64,000 nucleotides of DNA, taken from positions 62,001-126,000 of the forward strand of contig NZ_SZVS01000010.1 in the NCBI RefSeq assembly GCF_007670255.1. Direction: 5' to 3'. This DNA comes from Paenarthrobacter nicotinovorans. Lineage in GTDB: Bacteria; Actinomycetota; Actinomycetes; Actinomycetales; Micrococcaceae. Positions 1 to 8,825 of this stretch are shown piece after piece. The stretch's first letter is position 1. Each line of letters starts with the position of its first letter. Both the position numbers and the translations under genes were made by a program. A model generated the notes under the pieces. The model made no database searches and was not told the DNA's origin. It saw only the letters and a list, made by a program, of their open reading frames with translations.

Positions 1-1400
1 ACCACCATCCAGACACCGAAGGTGATCCAGGTGTCGGCACCAAGGTTGAGCATCAGGTAGGCACACATGAGGGCGCCCAGGATCGGCGTGATCGGATACA
101 GCGGGACGCGGAAGCTGCGCTCAAGGTCCGGGCGGTTCCGCCGAAGATAGATCACCGCGATGTTTACCAACGCGAAGGCAAAGAGGGTGCCGATGCTCGT
201 GGCGTCCGCGAGCGCACCCAGCGGGACCAAGCCGGCGGTGAGGGCGACGGCGGTACCAATGATGAGCGTTCCGGCCACCGGGGTGCCGGTTCGGTGGGAG
301 ACGCGGCCGAAGATTTTGGGCACCATGCCATCGCGGGACATGGACATCACGATGCGGGTTTGCCCGTAGAGAACCGTCAAGACAATGCTGGCGATCGCCA
401 GCACTGCGCCGACGGAAAAGACCAGGGCGATCCAGGGCTGGCCCGTGATCTCATGCAGGATCTGCACCAGGGCCGCTTCGGTACCGTCGAACCATCCCCA
501 AGGACGGGCACCGATTGCCGCCACTGAGACCAGGACGTAGATGCTGGTGACGATCACCATGGAGAGCATGATGGCCCGGGGCAGGTCGCGCTTGGGGTTC
601 TTGGCCTCTTCACCGGCGGTGGAGGCGGCGTCGAATCCGATGTAGGAGAAGAACACGCTTGAGGCGGCGGCCGAAACACCGGCGGCCCCCATGGGCAGGA
701 GAGGCTCGAAGTTGCCTGCGTTGAACGCCGTGAAGGCCACTGCGCAGAAGAAGACCAGGATGCCAACCTTGATGATGACGATCGCGGTATTGATCCATGC
801 GCTCTCACGGGCTCCCCGGACCAGGAGGATCATGGCGAAGACCACGATCACCACAGCAGGTACGTTGACCAGGCCCCCGTCACCCGGCGGCTGTGACAAC
901 GCGTCGGGAAGGAATTGCCCGAACGCAGCCAGGGTCTCGTTGACGTATTGTCCGGCCCCGACAGCAACGGCTGCTACGGAGACCGCGTATTCGAGGACGA
1001 GGCACCATCCACAGATCCACGCCATTCCTTCGCCCATGGTGGCGTAGGAGTAGGAGTAACTGGAGCCGGCTACGGGGACAAGCCCGGCCATTTCGGCGTA
1101 GGAGACAGCGGACAGGAGCGCCGCCAGCCCGGCAATGACAAAGGAGATCCAGATCGCCGGACCCGCCAGTGGAACGGATTCGCCGAGGATGACGAGGATG
1201 CCGGTGCCCAGGGTGGCGCCGACGCTGATCATGGTCAGTTGCAGCACGCCGAAGCTGCGGACCAGCGGCGTGCCGCCTTCGCCGCTGCCGGACTCGCTGA
1301 CCATTTGCCCAATGGGCTTACGACGCAACAGCTGGGCTCCCAGGCCCAGCTTGGCAGCACTCACCGCCGCGGTGTTTTCGGTGTTCACAGGCACAGTCAC
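1..1400 (-). CDS. APC-family amino acid permease (3' part beyond window)
   Basis: Amino acid permease of the APC superfamily, closest in appearance to the cationic amino acid transporter (CAT/YfnA) group, acting in the cytoplasmic membrane. The reverse strand is open from about 1400 to the window edge, giving some 466 residues, so only the C-terminus is missing. Family motifs include SVGATLGTGILVILG near residue 50, the broken first helix of APC proteins, and SYIGFDAASTAGEEAKNP in the middle. The GTG at 1400 is chosen because GGAAGG lies 10 nt upstream; GTG at 1394 or 1388 is possible. It diverges from alanine racemase across 98 bp, which with the PucR gene suggests an amino acid uptake and use locus. 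The substrate cannot be read from sequence. Confidence 0.85.
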   Translation of the reverse strand, partial: MTVPVNTENTAAVSAAKLGLGAQLLRRKPIGQMVSESGSGEGGTPLVRSFGVLQLTMISVGATLGTGILVILGESVPLAGPAIWISFVIAGLAALLSAVSYAEMAGLVPVAGSSYSYSYATMGEGMAWICGWCLVLEYAVSVAAVAVGAGQYVNETLAAFGQFLPDALSQPPGDGGLVNVPAVVIVVFAMILLVRGARESAWINTAIVIIKVGILVFFCAVAFTAFNAGNFEPLLPMGAAGVSAAASSVFFSYIGFDAASTAGEEAKNPKRDLPRAIMLSMVIVTSIYVLVSVAAIGARPWGWFDGTEAALVQILHEITGQPWIALVFSVGAVLAIASIVLTVLYGQTRIVMSMSRDGMVPKIFGRVSHRTGTPVAGTLIIGTAVALTAGLVPLGALADATSIGTLFAFALVNIAVIYLRRNRPDLERSFRVPLYPITPILGALMCAYLMLNLGADTWITFGVWMV

Positions 1401-1461
1401 CCTTGACGTCCCTTCCAAGTAGTTTCGATTTCCCCTCCACAAGACTGGCATGTGAGCCACC

Positions 1462-1499
1462 TCTCACCACGGTGCAAAATGACCTATAGTGTTCAACCA
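1462..1499 (+). promoter_or_regulatory. Likely promoter giving a leaderless alanine racemase mRNA
   Basis: A good -10 hexamer, TATAGT, lies at 1485-1490, eight bases before the ATG at 1499. Transcription would start at or next to the ATG, and no Shine-Dalgarno sequence is visible, so the mRNA is probably leaderless, which is common in actinobacteria. The -35 region (about 1462-1467, TCTCAC) is weak. Confidence 0.5.
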
Positions 1500-2731
1500 T
1501 GAGACGTAATGCACAGTATCAAGAGTCCGCCACGGCGGTCCTCTCCGGGCAGGTCACCGTTGATCTGTCTGCTATTTCAGACAATGTCAAGGCCCTGAAA
1601 AAGCGCACTGAAGCGCCGTTTTTCATGGCCGTCGTCAAGGGCAACGCCTACGGGCATGGCTTGGTGGAAGTTGCCCGTACGGCAGCAGAAGCCGGGGCCG
1701 ACTGGCTGGGGACCGCCCAGCTCACGGAAGCCATCGCCCTCCGTAAGGCAGGGGTCACCTTGCCCATACTTTCCTGGCTCTATCTGGCATCCCAGACAAG
1801 CGCCACCATTCTTGAAGCACTGGAAAACGACATCGATGTCTCCCTCGGCAGCGTCGGCCAACTGGAGGTGCTGGCAGGCATCGCGTCCCGCCTGGGCCGT
1901 CCCGCCGTCGTGCATCTCGAACTGGACAGCGGCCTGAGCCGCGGCGGCGCACGCAAGGAAGACTGGCCCGAACTCGTAGCGCAAGCACGGCAAGCGGAGC
2001 TTGACGGCACACTGCGCGTCCGGGGCCTTTGGACCCACTTGGCCTGGGCCGACGTCCCCGCCCACCCGGGCAACGCCGCTGCTGTGGCTGAGTTCGAGGA
2101 CGCCGTCCGTGAGGCCCGTGAGGCCGGGCTGACCCCGGAGCTCAGGCACGTTTCGAGCTCCGCGAACATCCTGGACCGGCCCGAATTCCACTTCGACATG
2201 GTTCGGGCCGGACTCGCAATTTACGGCCTGGCTCCGGCCGACCATCTGGACCCGGCCGATTTCGGGCTGCGCCCCGCACTGAGCGTCACGGCGCCGCTGG
2301 TGATGGTCAAAAAAGTCCCCGCGGGCACAGGCGTGAGCTACGAACACCAAGCCATCACCTACGAACCCCGGTACCTCGGACTCATCCCGTTGGGCTACGC
2401 CGACGGCATTCCCAAGGGCATCAGCGGCCGTTCCGTAGTGAACATCGCAGGCCGCAGTGTCCCCGTGATCGGCAAAGTCTGCATGGACCAGTTCATGGTG
2501 GATCTCGGACCGGACGCCTCCGGCATTGCCGTCGGTGACACCGCTGTGCTTTTCGGCGATCCCTCCACAGGGGCCGCGAGCGCCGACGACTGGGGCGCCG
2601 CCATCGGCAGCCACGGCGACGAAATCATCAACCGGATAGCGCCACGCCTCCCCCGCGCCTACTCCACCAGTGCTTACGAATGCCCCGACTACCAGGAGCC
2701 GGCTCCCGCCGGGCAGGGCAATGTCGCCTGA
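1499..2731 (+). CDS. alr: Alanine racemase
   Basis: PLP-dependent alanine racemase, interconverting L- and D-alanine in the cytoplasm; 410 residues, slightly longer than the usual 360-390. The PLP lysine is K47 in AVVKGNAYGHG, and the second catalytic base is Y281 in GVSYEH. The PLP-binding barrel is followed by the C-terminal beta domain containing GKVCMDQFMVDLG. The stop overlaps the start of the PucR gene by 11 nt, so the two are probably co-transcribed. Placement beside an amino acid permease and a PucR regulator, not beside cell-wall or tsaD-type genes, suggests an accessory or catabolic racemase, possibly of wider substrate range (inference). Confidence 0.9.
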   Translation: MRRNAQYQESATAVLSGQVTVDLSAISDNVKALKKRTEAPFFMAVVKGNAYGHGLVEVARTAAEAGADWLGTAQLTEAIALRKAGVTLPILSWLYLASQTSATILEALENDIDVSLGSVGQLEVLAGIASRLGRPAVVHLELDSGLSRGGARKEDWPELVAQARQAELDGTLRVRGLWTHLAWADVPAHPGNAAAVAEFEDAVREAREAGLTPELRHVSSSANILDRPEFHFDMVRAGLAIYGLAPADHLDPADFGLRPALSVTAPLVMVKKVPAGTGVSYEHQAITYEPRYLGLIPLGYADGIPKGISGRSVVNIAGRSVPVIGKVCMDQFMVDLGPDASGIAVGDTAVLFGDPSTGAASADDWGAAIGSHGDEIINRIAPRLPRAYSTSAYECPDYQEPAPAGQGNVA

Positions 2732-4328
2732 GCCCGCCACCGCCCGCCTCAGTTTCGTCACGCTCGAACAGTTCGTTGAGCAGCTGCCGCCGGAGTTGAC
2801 CATGCTTCACGACGGCGGCAGCGGCGCCTCGTTGCTGAGGTGGGTGGAACCCAGTGAGCTGGAAGACCCCACGCCCTACCTGCCGGAGGGCGAGTTCCTC
2901 CTCACCGCCGGGCTGCCCTTCCTTGGGAAGGGCGGCTCGGCGGCGAAGGTGGACGCCTACGTCCGGCGCCTGGTGGATGCCAAGGTGGCCGCGCTCGGCT
3001 TCGGGATCAGGCCCTATTTCGACGCCGTTCCCGCCGCGCTGATTGAGGCATGCCGCACGCACAACCTCACCTTGTTCGAGGTCCCGGAATCGGTGCCTTT
3101 CGCAGCCATCGGCCTGGAATTCTCGCAGTTGTTGGAGTCGGACAACGCCCGCGTTTTCCGGCAGCTCGCTGAGACCAACCGCCAACTCATGCGCGCGGTC
3201 CTCTCCCCCAGGCCCGAACACGAACTGCTGGCCGCCCTTGTCCAGCGCGTGCCGGTGTGGGCGTTGCTGGTGGGGGCTGATGGGCGGGTCCGGGCCCGTG
3301 GGCACAACGCCGGCGGCAGCACCGGCGTCGAACATTCATTGCTGGCACCGATGCTCGAGCGGCTGCTGTCCGGAAGCGGCCCCCGAGTGGAGATGGACGG
3401 GTTCGAGCAGCCGGGTTCAGCACTGGTGTTCGGGCACCCGCTCCGCAGTACCAAGGACGCCAACCTCGGCGCGTTGATCCTGGGTTCGGATGCTCCCCTG
3501 TCTCCCGCGCAGAACAACGTGGTCCAGGCCGCCGTGGGACTGCTGGAGTTACTCGTGCGGCAGCGAACAAGCGGCTCCCTTGCACCCAGTCAACTGGCCA
3601 CCGCGATGTTGCTGCATCCGGAGTCGCTGGTGTCCGGCGGAACGAAACACGTCAACGGCCTGAAGGATCTGCTGGCCCAGAGCCTGTCGTCCACCCGGTC
3701 CGCCCAGATGCGGGTAATTCAGGGGATCCGCGTGGAGGGGGCGGCGGACGATGGCCCCGTGCGCGAGGTCCTTCAGTGGCGCCGGCTGTTCGATACCAAG
3801 CTTGTGGAGATCACCGAGTACGGCTTCGCGGCCATCACCCGCCTTAAGGTGGACGATTCCCTGCTGGCCGACGTCGAAAAGCTCGGCTGGCGCCTGGTGA
3901 TCGGCGAACCCACCGAACTGCATGGCCTATCAGCGGCCTACCAGCGTGCGAGCTCACTGCGAAGCCGTGTGGCCTCCAGTGGTGTGAGTGCCCGGGTGGA
4001 TGAAGTGACCTGGTCCGTCACCGGGTTGTTGGGCCGCGAGGCAGGGACCATGCTCGCAGAGCGTCTGCTGACACCGTTGCTGGCCCTGGAACCGGACCGG
4101 AGGGATCCGCTCTTGTGCGTCCTGCGGGGATGGCTGAGCGAAAACGGCAGCTGGGACGGCTCCGCGAAGCTCCTTGGCCTGCACCGTAACAGCGTGCGGC
4201 GGCAGATCGGCGTCCTGGGCGAACTCCTGGACATGGACCTCAACCAAGCGCAGGTCAGGGCCGAGCTGTGGTTCGCGCTGCAGTATGTGGACGAGTTGGT
4301 CGGGGCTGATCCTGTGGGCACCGCCTAG
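2721..4328 (+). CDS. PucR-family transcriptional regulator
   Basis: DNA-binding regulator with an N-terminal PucR ligand domain (about residues 10-120), a GGDEF-like middle segment and a C-terminal PucR helix-turn-helix (about residues 460-530, with SVRRQIGVLGELLDMDL). The 535-residue length fits the family. PucR proteins usually activate genes for purine, amine or amino acid use. The ATG at 2721 is chosen because it overlaps the alr stop, a common coupling arrangement; an in-frame start at 2670 lies deeper inside alr and is less likely. Its probable targets are the permease and alr genes next to it (inference). Confidence 0.85.
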   Translation: MSPEPATARLSFVTLEQFVEQLPPELTMLHDGGSGASLLRWVEPSELEDPTPYLPEGEFLLTAGLPFLGKGGSAAKVDAYVRRLVDAKVAALGFGIRPYFDAVPAALIEACRTHNLTLFEVPESVPFAAIGLEFSQLLESDNARVFRQLAETNRQLMRAVLSPRPEHELLAALVQRVPVWALLVGADGRVRARGHNAGGSTGVEHSLLAPMLERLLSGSGPRVEMDGFEQPGSALVFGHPLRSTKDANLGALILGSDAPLSPAQNNVVQAAVGLLELLVRQRTSGSLAPSQLATAMLLHPESLVSGGTKHVNGLKDLLAQSLSSTRSAQMRVIQGIRVEGAADDGPVREVLQWRRLFDTKLVEITEYGFAAITRLKVDDSLLADVEKLGWRLVIGEPTELHGLSAAYQRASSLRSRVASSGVSARVDEVTWSVTGLLGREAGTMLAERLLTPLLALEPDRRDPLLCVLRGWLSENGSWDGSAKLLGLHRNSVRRQIGVLGELLDMDLNQAQVRAELWFALQYVDELVGADPVGTA

Positions 4329-4436
4329 ACGAAGCCGGATCCGTCTGTGCAAGCCGCTTCCACCACTCATTTATGCCGTTTTCACCACCTAATTTGGCTG
4401 CATGGCGTCTAGGGGAAGCGTCGTGAATCGTACGCT
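4321..4436 (+). promoter_or_regulatory. Direct-repeat box ladder, site A (candidate LuxR-regulator target)
   Basis: 8-bp boxes sit in register: CCGCCTAG at 4321, CCACTCAT at 4363, CCACCTAA at 4385 and GCGTCTAG at 4405, at 42, 22 and 20 bp spacing. TACGCT at 4431-4436 could serve as -10, which puts the last box near the -35 position. The same series of boxes lies upstream of the bacteriocin-like gene at 46759 and of the large LuxR-type gene at 55093. The first box contains the PucR stop codon. Function as an activator array is inferred. Confidence 0.55.
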
Positions 4437-4477
4437 TCAGGAACACCACCCGCGTTCGATCCACAAGGAGCAACACA

Positions 4478-4756
4478 GTGACCAAGCTGCCCACAATCAC
4501 CCCCAAACTGCGGGTGTCGATCGTCGTCGCGTTTGGAGTGGCCCTTCTCGTTTGGTTGGCGACGGGCTCGCTCCCGGGCCATGGAAACGTCGAAGCAGCT
4601 CATCTTGACCTGCACAACACCGCGGACGGAGGTTTCCGGTTTGGACTCGACATCGCAAACGGTGCCATCTTAGGCATGATGCTGGCCGTCGGGTTTATCG
4701 TTTCCTTGGTCAACCTCATCCGCGTCCACCGCAAGCGAATCCAGACCGGGTCCTAG
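4478..4756 (+). CDS. Small two-helix membrane protein
   Basis: Unassigned 92-residue protein with two hydrophobic segments (about residues 13-31 and 61-80), a polar HLDLHNTADG stretch between them and a basic C-terminus, so an integral membrane protein. The GTG start is supported by AAGGAG at 4465-4470, 7 nt upstream. Its 3' end overlaps the convergent nitrilase gene by 4 nt. The box ladder upstream (4321-4436) is shared with the bacteriocin-like cluster 42 kb away, so it may belong to that regulon, for instance as a further immunity or stress protein; this is inference only. Confidence 0.65.
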   Translation: MTKLPTITPKLRVSIVVAFGVALLVWLATGSLPGHGNVEAAHLDLHNTADGGFRFGLDIANGAILGMMLAVGFIVSLVNLIRVHRKRIQTGS

Positions 4757-5598
4757 CGGTCCCATTCCTTGTACAGTTCCGGCCTGCGCTCACGCAGGTA
4801 CGGGACTTCGTCACGGGCGGCTTTGACCGTTTCCGTGCCGACCTCGGCGAACAGCAGTGCCGCTCCCTCCCCCGCAGCAGCCAACAACGAGCCGTCGGGA
4901 CCTGCCACCACGCTGCCCCCCAGGAAGTTGTACACGTCCTCATGCCCTGAGTGGTTGGCGTAGGCCACATTCAGCTGGCTCTCCAGGGCCCGGGCGCGAA
5001 TCAGCACCTGCGGAACGTTGTCGAACCCTGCCGACAGCGCTGTCGGAACCAGCAGGAGTTCGGCGCCGCGGGTGGCTGCGGCGCGCACCGCTTCAGGGAA
5101 CTCGACGTCGTAGCAGATCAGCATCGACGCGCGGATTCCGTTGAAATCCACGACGGCGGGAGGTTCTTCAGCGCCGACGAACGCCTTGTGCTCTTCCGGA
5201 CCGAAGAGGTGGACCTTGGCGTAGTTGAGGACCTCGTTGCCCTCGGCATCCAGCAAAGTAGCCGTGATGTGCCATGCGCCGTCGGCGTGAGGCGGCTGCG
5301 CGGCGTCGTCGTGCTGCTCTTGAATCCGCGCCTGCGCCAGCGCAGGGAGGCTGTAGACCAAGCCAATCCCGTGCGTGCGGGCAATCGCGGCCAGGCGTTC
5401 GCGGATCTCCGGGAGCGTTGCGGGGTCCAACTCCGCGTGCAGGCGCAATGGCGCATAACCGACAGGGAAGAGCTCCGGAGTGAGAAGCAGGCCGGCCCCC
5501 GCGTTGGCGGCGCGCTGGGCTGCGTCGTCGATAGTGCGCAGGTTGGCGTCCACGTCCAAAACGGAAGCGTTCGCCTGCAGGAGTGCTAGCAGCATCAT
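4753..5598 (-). CDS. Carbon-nitrogen hydrolase (nitrilase superfamily)
   Basis: Cytoplasmic amidase or nitrilase-type enzyme hydrolysing non-peptide C-N bonds; 281 residues, normal for the family. The catalytic triad is visible as E42 (PELFP), K128 (YAKVHLFG) and C162 (MLICYDVEFPE). The latter motif resembles omega-amidase or aliphatic amidase branches more than true nitrilases. Tandem ATG codons at 5598 and 5595 follow an AGGTGG-type ribosome site. It is convergent with the small membrane gene at 4478. The substrate is not predictable from context. Confidence 0.88.
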   Translation of the reverse strand: MMLLALLQANASVLDVDANLRTIDDAAQRAANAGAGLLLTPELFPVGYAPLRLHAELDPATLPEIRERLAAIARTHGIGLVYSLPALAQARIQEQHDDAAQPPHADGAWHITATLLDAEGNEVLNYAKVHLFGPEEHKAFVGAEEPPAVVDFNGIRASMLICYDVEFPEAVRAAATRGAELLLVPTALSAGFDNVPQVLIRARALESQLNVAYANHSGHEDVYNFLGGSVVAGPDGSLLAAAGEGAALLFAEVGTETVKAARDEVPYLRERRPELYKEWDR

Positions 5599-5902
5599 TA
5601 CCACCTTGTTTCGCCTGATCCCTGCCGATCGCAGGCAGGAACATCTTCTTGCTTCAAGCCTAGGCCCGGCTCCGCTGCGCGCTCCGGGGCAATTGGACCT
5701 GGAGCCCCCGAACGCGGGGCTCATTGCACGCGACCCCTTGTTGCCAGGCCTGCTTTGCGCCTAAAAAGTTGGAGTTAGGGCGCATATCGGGCCACGCAAG
5801 GGGTACTTAGCAGTCAGCTTTGCGTTGGAGTATGTCAGTGAAGCAGGACTCGCTGCGTTCACTTCTTGACTACAACATGCCTTCTGGGGCAATCTTCTTG
5901 TC
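5599..5902. other. Intergenic region between divergent nitrilase and ROK genes
   Basis: About 300 bp without a gene. It holds a GC-rich hairpin (GAGCCCC/GGGGCTC, 5702-5722), a partial copy of palindromic repeat family B (GTTGCCAGGCCTGCTTTGCG, about 5740-5759) and a block at 5855-5876 matching one upstream of the sugar transporter. Nothing else recognisable. Confidence 0.5.
5855..5876 (+). promoter_or_regulatory. Putative ROK-regulator box 1
   Basis: The block GTTCANNTCTTGACNACAA at 5857-5875, preceded by TGC, recurs at 7117-7135 in front of the sugar ABC operon. Both copies contain TTGAC, which could act as a -35. Two copies flanking the ROK gene suggest an operator or promoter shared by the regulator and its target. 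Confidence 0.45.
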
Positions 5903-7093
5903 ATGCCCGCAACGCAGCGCTCAACGAAGAGCCATCCAAGAAAACCCGGCTCGCAGTCGGCGCTCCGCCACCTTAACCAGCAGCGCATCATCGAGTGCTT
6001 GCTGAGCGGGCCATCCACGCAAGCAGAGCTTTCGCGGCAAACCGGGCTCTCCACGGCCACGATCTCCAACATCGTCAAGATCATGCAGGACGCCGGATTG
6101 GTCTCCACCGAGCCGACCACCAGCTCCGGCCGCCGGGCAACCAACGTGAGGCTGAACAGCAACGGTGCTGTCGCCGTCGGAATCGACTTTGGCCGCCGCC
6201 ACCTCCGCGTGGTCCTGGCTTCCTTGGGGTATCACGTCATTGCCGAGGATTACATCGAATTGCCGCTGGGTCACCAGGCAGAAGAAGGCATAGCCGCCGC
6301 AGTCCGGCTGCTCGAAAAACTGCTCCGCGAAAATGGCATTGACCGCACCGCCGTCGTAGGTGCCGGCGCGGGCATTCCTGGTCCGATCGACCGCAGATCG
6401 GGCACGGTGGCACAGGGGGCCATCCTCCCGGAGTGGGTGGGCATCGACATCCTCCACCGCCTGGAAGAGGCCCTCAATTGCCCCGTCTTTGTTGACAACG
6501 ACGCGAACCTCGGCGCGTTGTCCGAAGTGACGTGGGGACCCCATAGCGGCGTCTCCAACTTGATGTTCCTCAAGATCGGTTCGGGTATCGGCGCCGGGCT
6601 GATCCTCAACGGATTCCCGTACTACGGCAACGTGGGCATCACTGGGGAAATCGGCCACGCGACCATCCATGAGCATGGCCTGGTCTGCCGCTGCGGCAAC
6701 AGGGGTTGCCTCGAAACGATAGCGTCCACCACCACCATGATCGAGTTGCTGGGGCGCGGCCAGGACACTCTGTTGACGCCGCTGGACATCGTCCGCAATT
6801 GCCTCGCCGGAGACTCGGCGACCCAACGCGTAGTTGACGACGCCGGCCTGGCGGTCGGGCGGGCACTGGGCAACGTCTCCAACCTGATCAACCCCGAAGT
6901 GATCGTCGTTGGCGGCCCTTTGGCGGGGCTTGGAGACCTTCTGCTGGACCCCATCCGAAGGGGCTTGGTGCGCCACGCCGTGCCCGTCGTTGGCGAGACG
7001 ACACACCTCGCCATGTCTTCGCTGGGAGCCCGCGCCGAGGCCCTTGGAGCGGCCGCGTTGGTGTTCCAGCACGCAGGTATTACCGGTAGGTAA
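5903..7093 (+). CDS. ROK-family transcriptional regulator (XylR/NagC type)
   Basis: Sugar-responsive regulator of 396 residues. An N-terminal winged helix-turn-helix (about residues 25-70, with STQAELSRQTGLSTATISN) precedes a ROK sugar-kinase-like domain with AVGIDFG (phosphate loop) and the zinc motif CRCGNRGCLE. Such proteins usually repress sugar uptake operons until the sugar binds. It is co-directional with, and 130 bp upstream of, the mmsA-mmsB-chvE operon, its most likely target. The ATG at 5903 is chosen because it starts just before the HTH; the ribosome site is weak. Confidence 0.88.
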   Translation: MPATQRSTKSHPRKPGSQSALRHLNQQRIIECLLSGPSTQAELSRQTGLSTATISNIVKIMQDAGLVSTEPTTSSGRRATNVRLNSNGAVAVGIDFGRRHLRVVLASLGYHVIAEDYIELPLGHQAEEGIAAAVRLLEKLLRENGIDRTAVVGAGAGIPGPIDRRSGTVAQGAILPEWVGIDILHRLEEALNCPVFVDNDANLGALSEVTWGPHSGVSNLMFLKIGSGIGAGLILNGFPYYGNVGITGEIGHATIHEHGLVCRCGNRGCLETIASTTTMIELLGRGQDTLLTPLDIVRNCLAGDSATQRVVDDAGLAVGRALGNVSNLINPEVIVVGGPLAGLGDLLLDPIRRGLVRHAVPVVGETTHLAMSSLGARAEALGAAALVFQHAGITGR

Positions 7094-7114
7094 CGAAATC
7101 GTTAGCTGGATCAT

Positions 7115-7136
7115 GCGTTCAAGTCTTGACGACAAG
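7115..7136 (+). promoter_or_regulatory. Putative ROK-regulator box 2 / sugar operon promoter
   Basis: Second copy of the block described at 5855-5876. Here TTGACG (7127-7132) could be the -35 of the ABC operon promoter. The matching positions in the two copies suggest co-regulation by the ROK protein encoded between them. Confidence 0.45.
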
Positions 7137-7223
7137 ATAGGTGATCCAGTTTACTTTTTCATCAGACAGCTCCGCCGCTTGCGGAGCCGACAACGAAGTC
7201 ATGCATTGGAGGCGTAAGGGCTG

Positions 7224-8780
7224 ATGACATCCCTCGACACGCAAGGCGAGCCCATCCTGTTGGAGATGCGCTCCATCACCAAGGAATTCCCTGGAGTGAA
7301 AGCCTTGTCGAACGTAAGCCTGCGCGTTATGGCCGGTGAGATCCACGCAATTTGTGGCGAGAACGGTGCAGGAAAATCCACGCTGATGAAGGTCCTGTCC
7401 GGGGTCTACCCCTACGGCAGCTACACCGGCGACATCGTGTATCAGGCCGAGACGCAGCAGTTCAAGGACATCCGGGCCAGTGAAGCAGCGGGCATCGTGA
7501 TCATCCACCAGGAGCTGGCGCTGATCCCGGAACTGTCCATCATGGAAAACATCTTCCTGGGTAACGAACCCACCAAGTGGGGCGTCATTGACTGGGCCGA
7601 GGCCCGTAAGCGTTCCCTCGAACTCCTGGCCCGTGTGGGCCTCCGGGAGGACCCGGACACCCCCATCAAGGAGATCGGCGTCGGCAAGCAGCAACTGGTG
7701 GAAATCGCCAAGGCGCTGAACAAGTCCGTGAAGCTGCTGATCCTGGACGAGCCCACGGCAGCCCTGAACGAATCGGACTCCCAGCACCTGCTGGACCTGA
7801 TCCTTGGCCTCAAGGGCCGCGGCATCACCTCGATCATCATTTCCCACAAGCTCAACGAGATCGAGCAGATCGCGGACGAGATCACCATCATCCGTGACGG
7901 CAAGTCGATTGAAACCCTGAACGTCAAGCGCGACGGCGTGGACGAGGACCGCATTATCAAGGGCATGGTCGGCCGGACGCTCGAGTCACGCTTCCCGGAC
8001 CACGAACCGAAGATCGGCGAGGTGTTCTTCGAGGTCAAGGACTGGACCGTGGGCCACCCCCAGATCCAGGACCGCCTCATCTGCAAGGGCTCGAACTTCT
8101 TTGTGCGTCGAGGCGAAATCGTCGGCTTCGCGGGCCTCATGGGCGCCGGCCGCACGGAACTGGCACGCTCGGTGTTCGGCCACTCCTACGGCCGTTTCAT
8201 CAAGGGCCAGATCTACAAGGACGGCAAGCCGATCCAGATCCGCACGGTCCGCCAGGCCATCGACGCCGGACTCGGCTACGTGACCGAAGACCGCAAGTCC
8301 CTGGGCTTGAATCTGCTGGATGACATCAAAACCACCACGGTCGCTGCTGCACTGGACAAGATCAGCAACTACTCGGTGGTGGACGACCGCAAGGAGTTCC
8401 AGGTTGCCGAGGAGTACCGCAAGTCGCTCCGGACCAAGACCCCCTCGGTTGAGGAAGGCGTAGCCAAACTCTCCGGTGGCAACCAGCAAAAAGTAGTGCT
8501 GGCCAAGTGGATGTTCACTGATCCGGACCTGCTGATCCTGGATGAACCTACACGTGGCATCGACGTCGGCGCCAAGTACGAGATCTACGGCATCATCCAG
8601 AGGCTGGCGAACCAGGGCAAGGGAGTGATTGTCATTTCCTCGGAGCTTCCAGAACTCCTGGGCCTGTCCGACCGTATCTACACCATCTTCGAAGGCGCCA
8701 TCACAGGCGTCCTCGACAAGAACGAAGCAAGCCAGGAAAGCCTCATGAAGCTGATGACTTCCTCCCGCAAAGCAGCTTGA
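7224..8780 (+). CDS. mmsA: Multiple-sugar ABC transporter, ATP-binding protein
   Basis: Dual-domain ATPase of the monosaccharide importer family (XylG/MglA/GguA), energising uptake at the inner face of the membrane; 518 residues, full length. Domain 1 has Walker [10 protein letters not shown] and Walker [13 protein letters not shown]. Domain 2 has a degenerate Walker A (GLMGAGRTE), a good signature [14 protein letters not shown] and [14 protein letters not shown], as usual for this family. The ATG follows GGAGGCGTAAGGG. It is first in an operon with the permease and binding protein. The sugar (xylose, glucose, galactose or arabinose) is unknown. Confidence 0.92.
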   Translation: MTSLDTQGEPILLEMRSITKEFPGVKALSNVSLRVMAGEIHAICGENGAGKSTLMKVLSGVYPYGSYTGDIVYQAETQQFKDIRASEAAGIVIIHQELALIPELSIMENIFLGNEPTKWGVIDWAEARKRSLELLARVGLREDPDTPIKEIGVGKQQLVEIAKALNKSVKLLILDEPTAALNESDSQHLLDLILGLKGRGITSIIISHKLNEIEQIADEITIIRDGKSIETLNVKRDGVDEDRIIKGMVGRTLESRFPDHEPKIGEVFFEVKDWTVGHPQIQDRLICKGSNFFVRRGEIVGFAGLMGAGRTELARSVFGHSYGRFIKGQIYKDGKPIQIRTVRQAIDAGLGYVTEDRKSLGLNLLDDIKTTTVAAALDKISNYSVVDDRKEFQVAEEYRKSLRTKTPSVEEGVAKLSGGNQQKVVLAKWMFTDPDLLILDEPTRGIDVGAKYEIYGIIQRLANQGKGVIVISSELPELLGLSDRIYTIFEGAITGVLDKNEASQESLMKLMTSSRKAA

Positions 8781-8825
8781 CCCTTTGGCCCAGCCCCGCC
8801 CCTTCCTGACACAAGGACCAAAACA

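Noticed and set aside
1577..2803. 408-codon frame antisense to alanine racemase
   Set aside because: alr has complete catalytic motifs on the other strand; the antisense frame matches nothing.
5921..7135. 404-codon frame antisense to the ROK regulator
   Set aside because: Shadow of a gene with clear HTH and zinc motifs.
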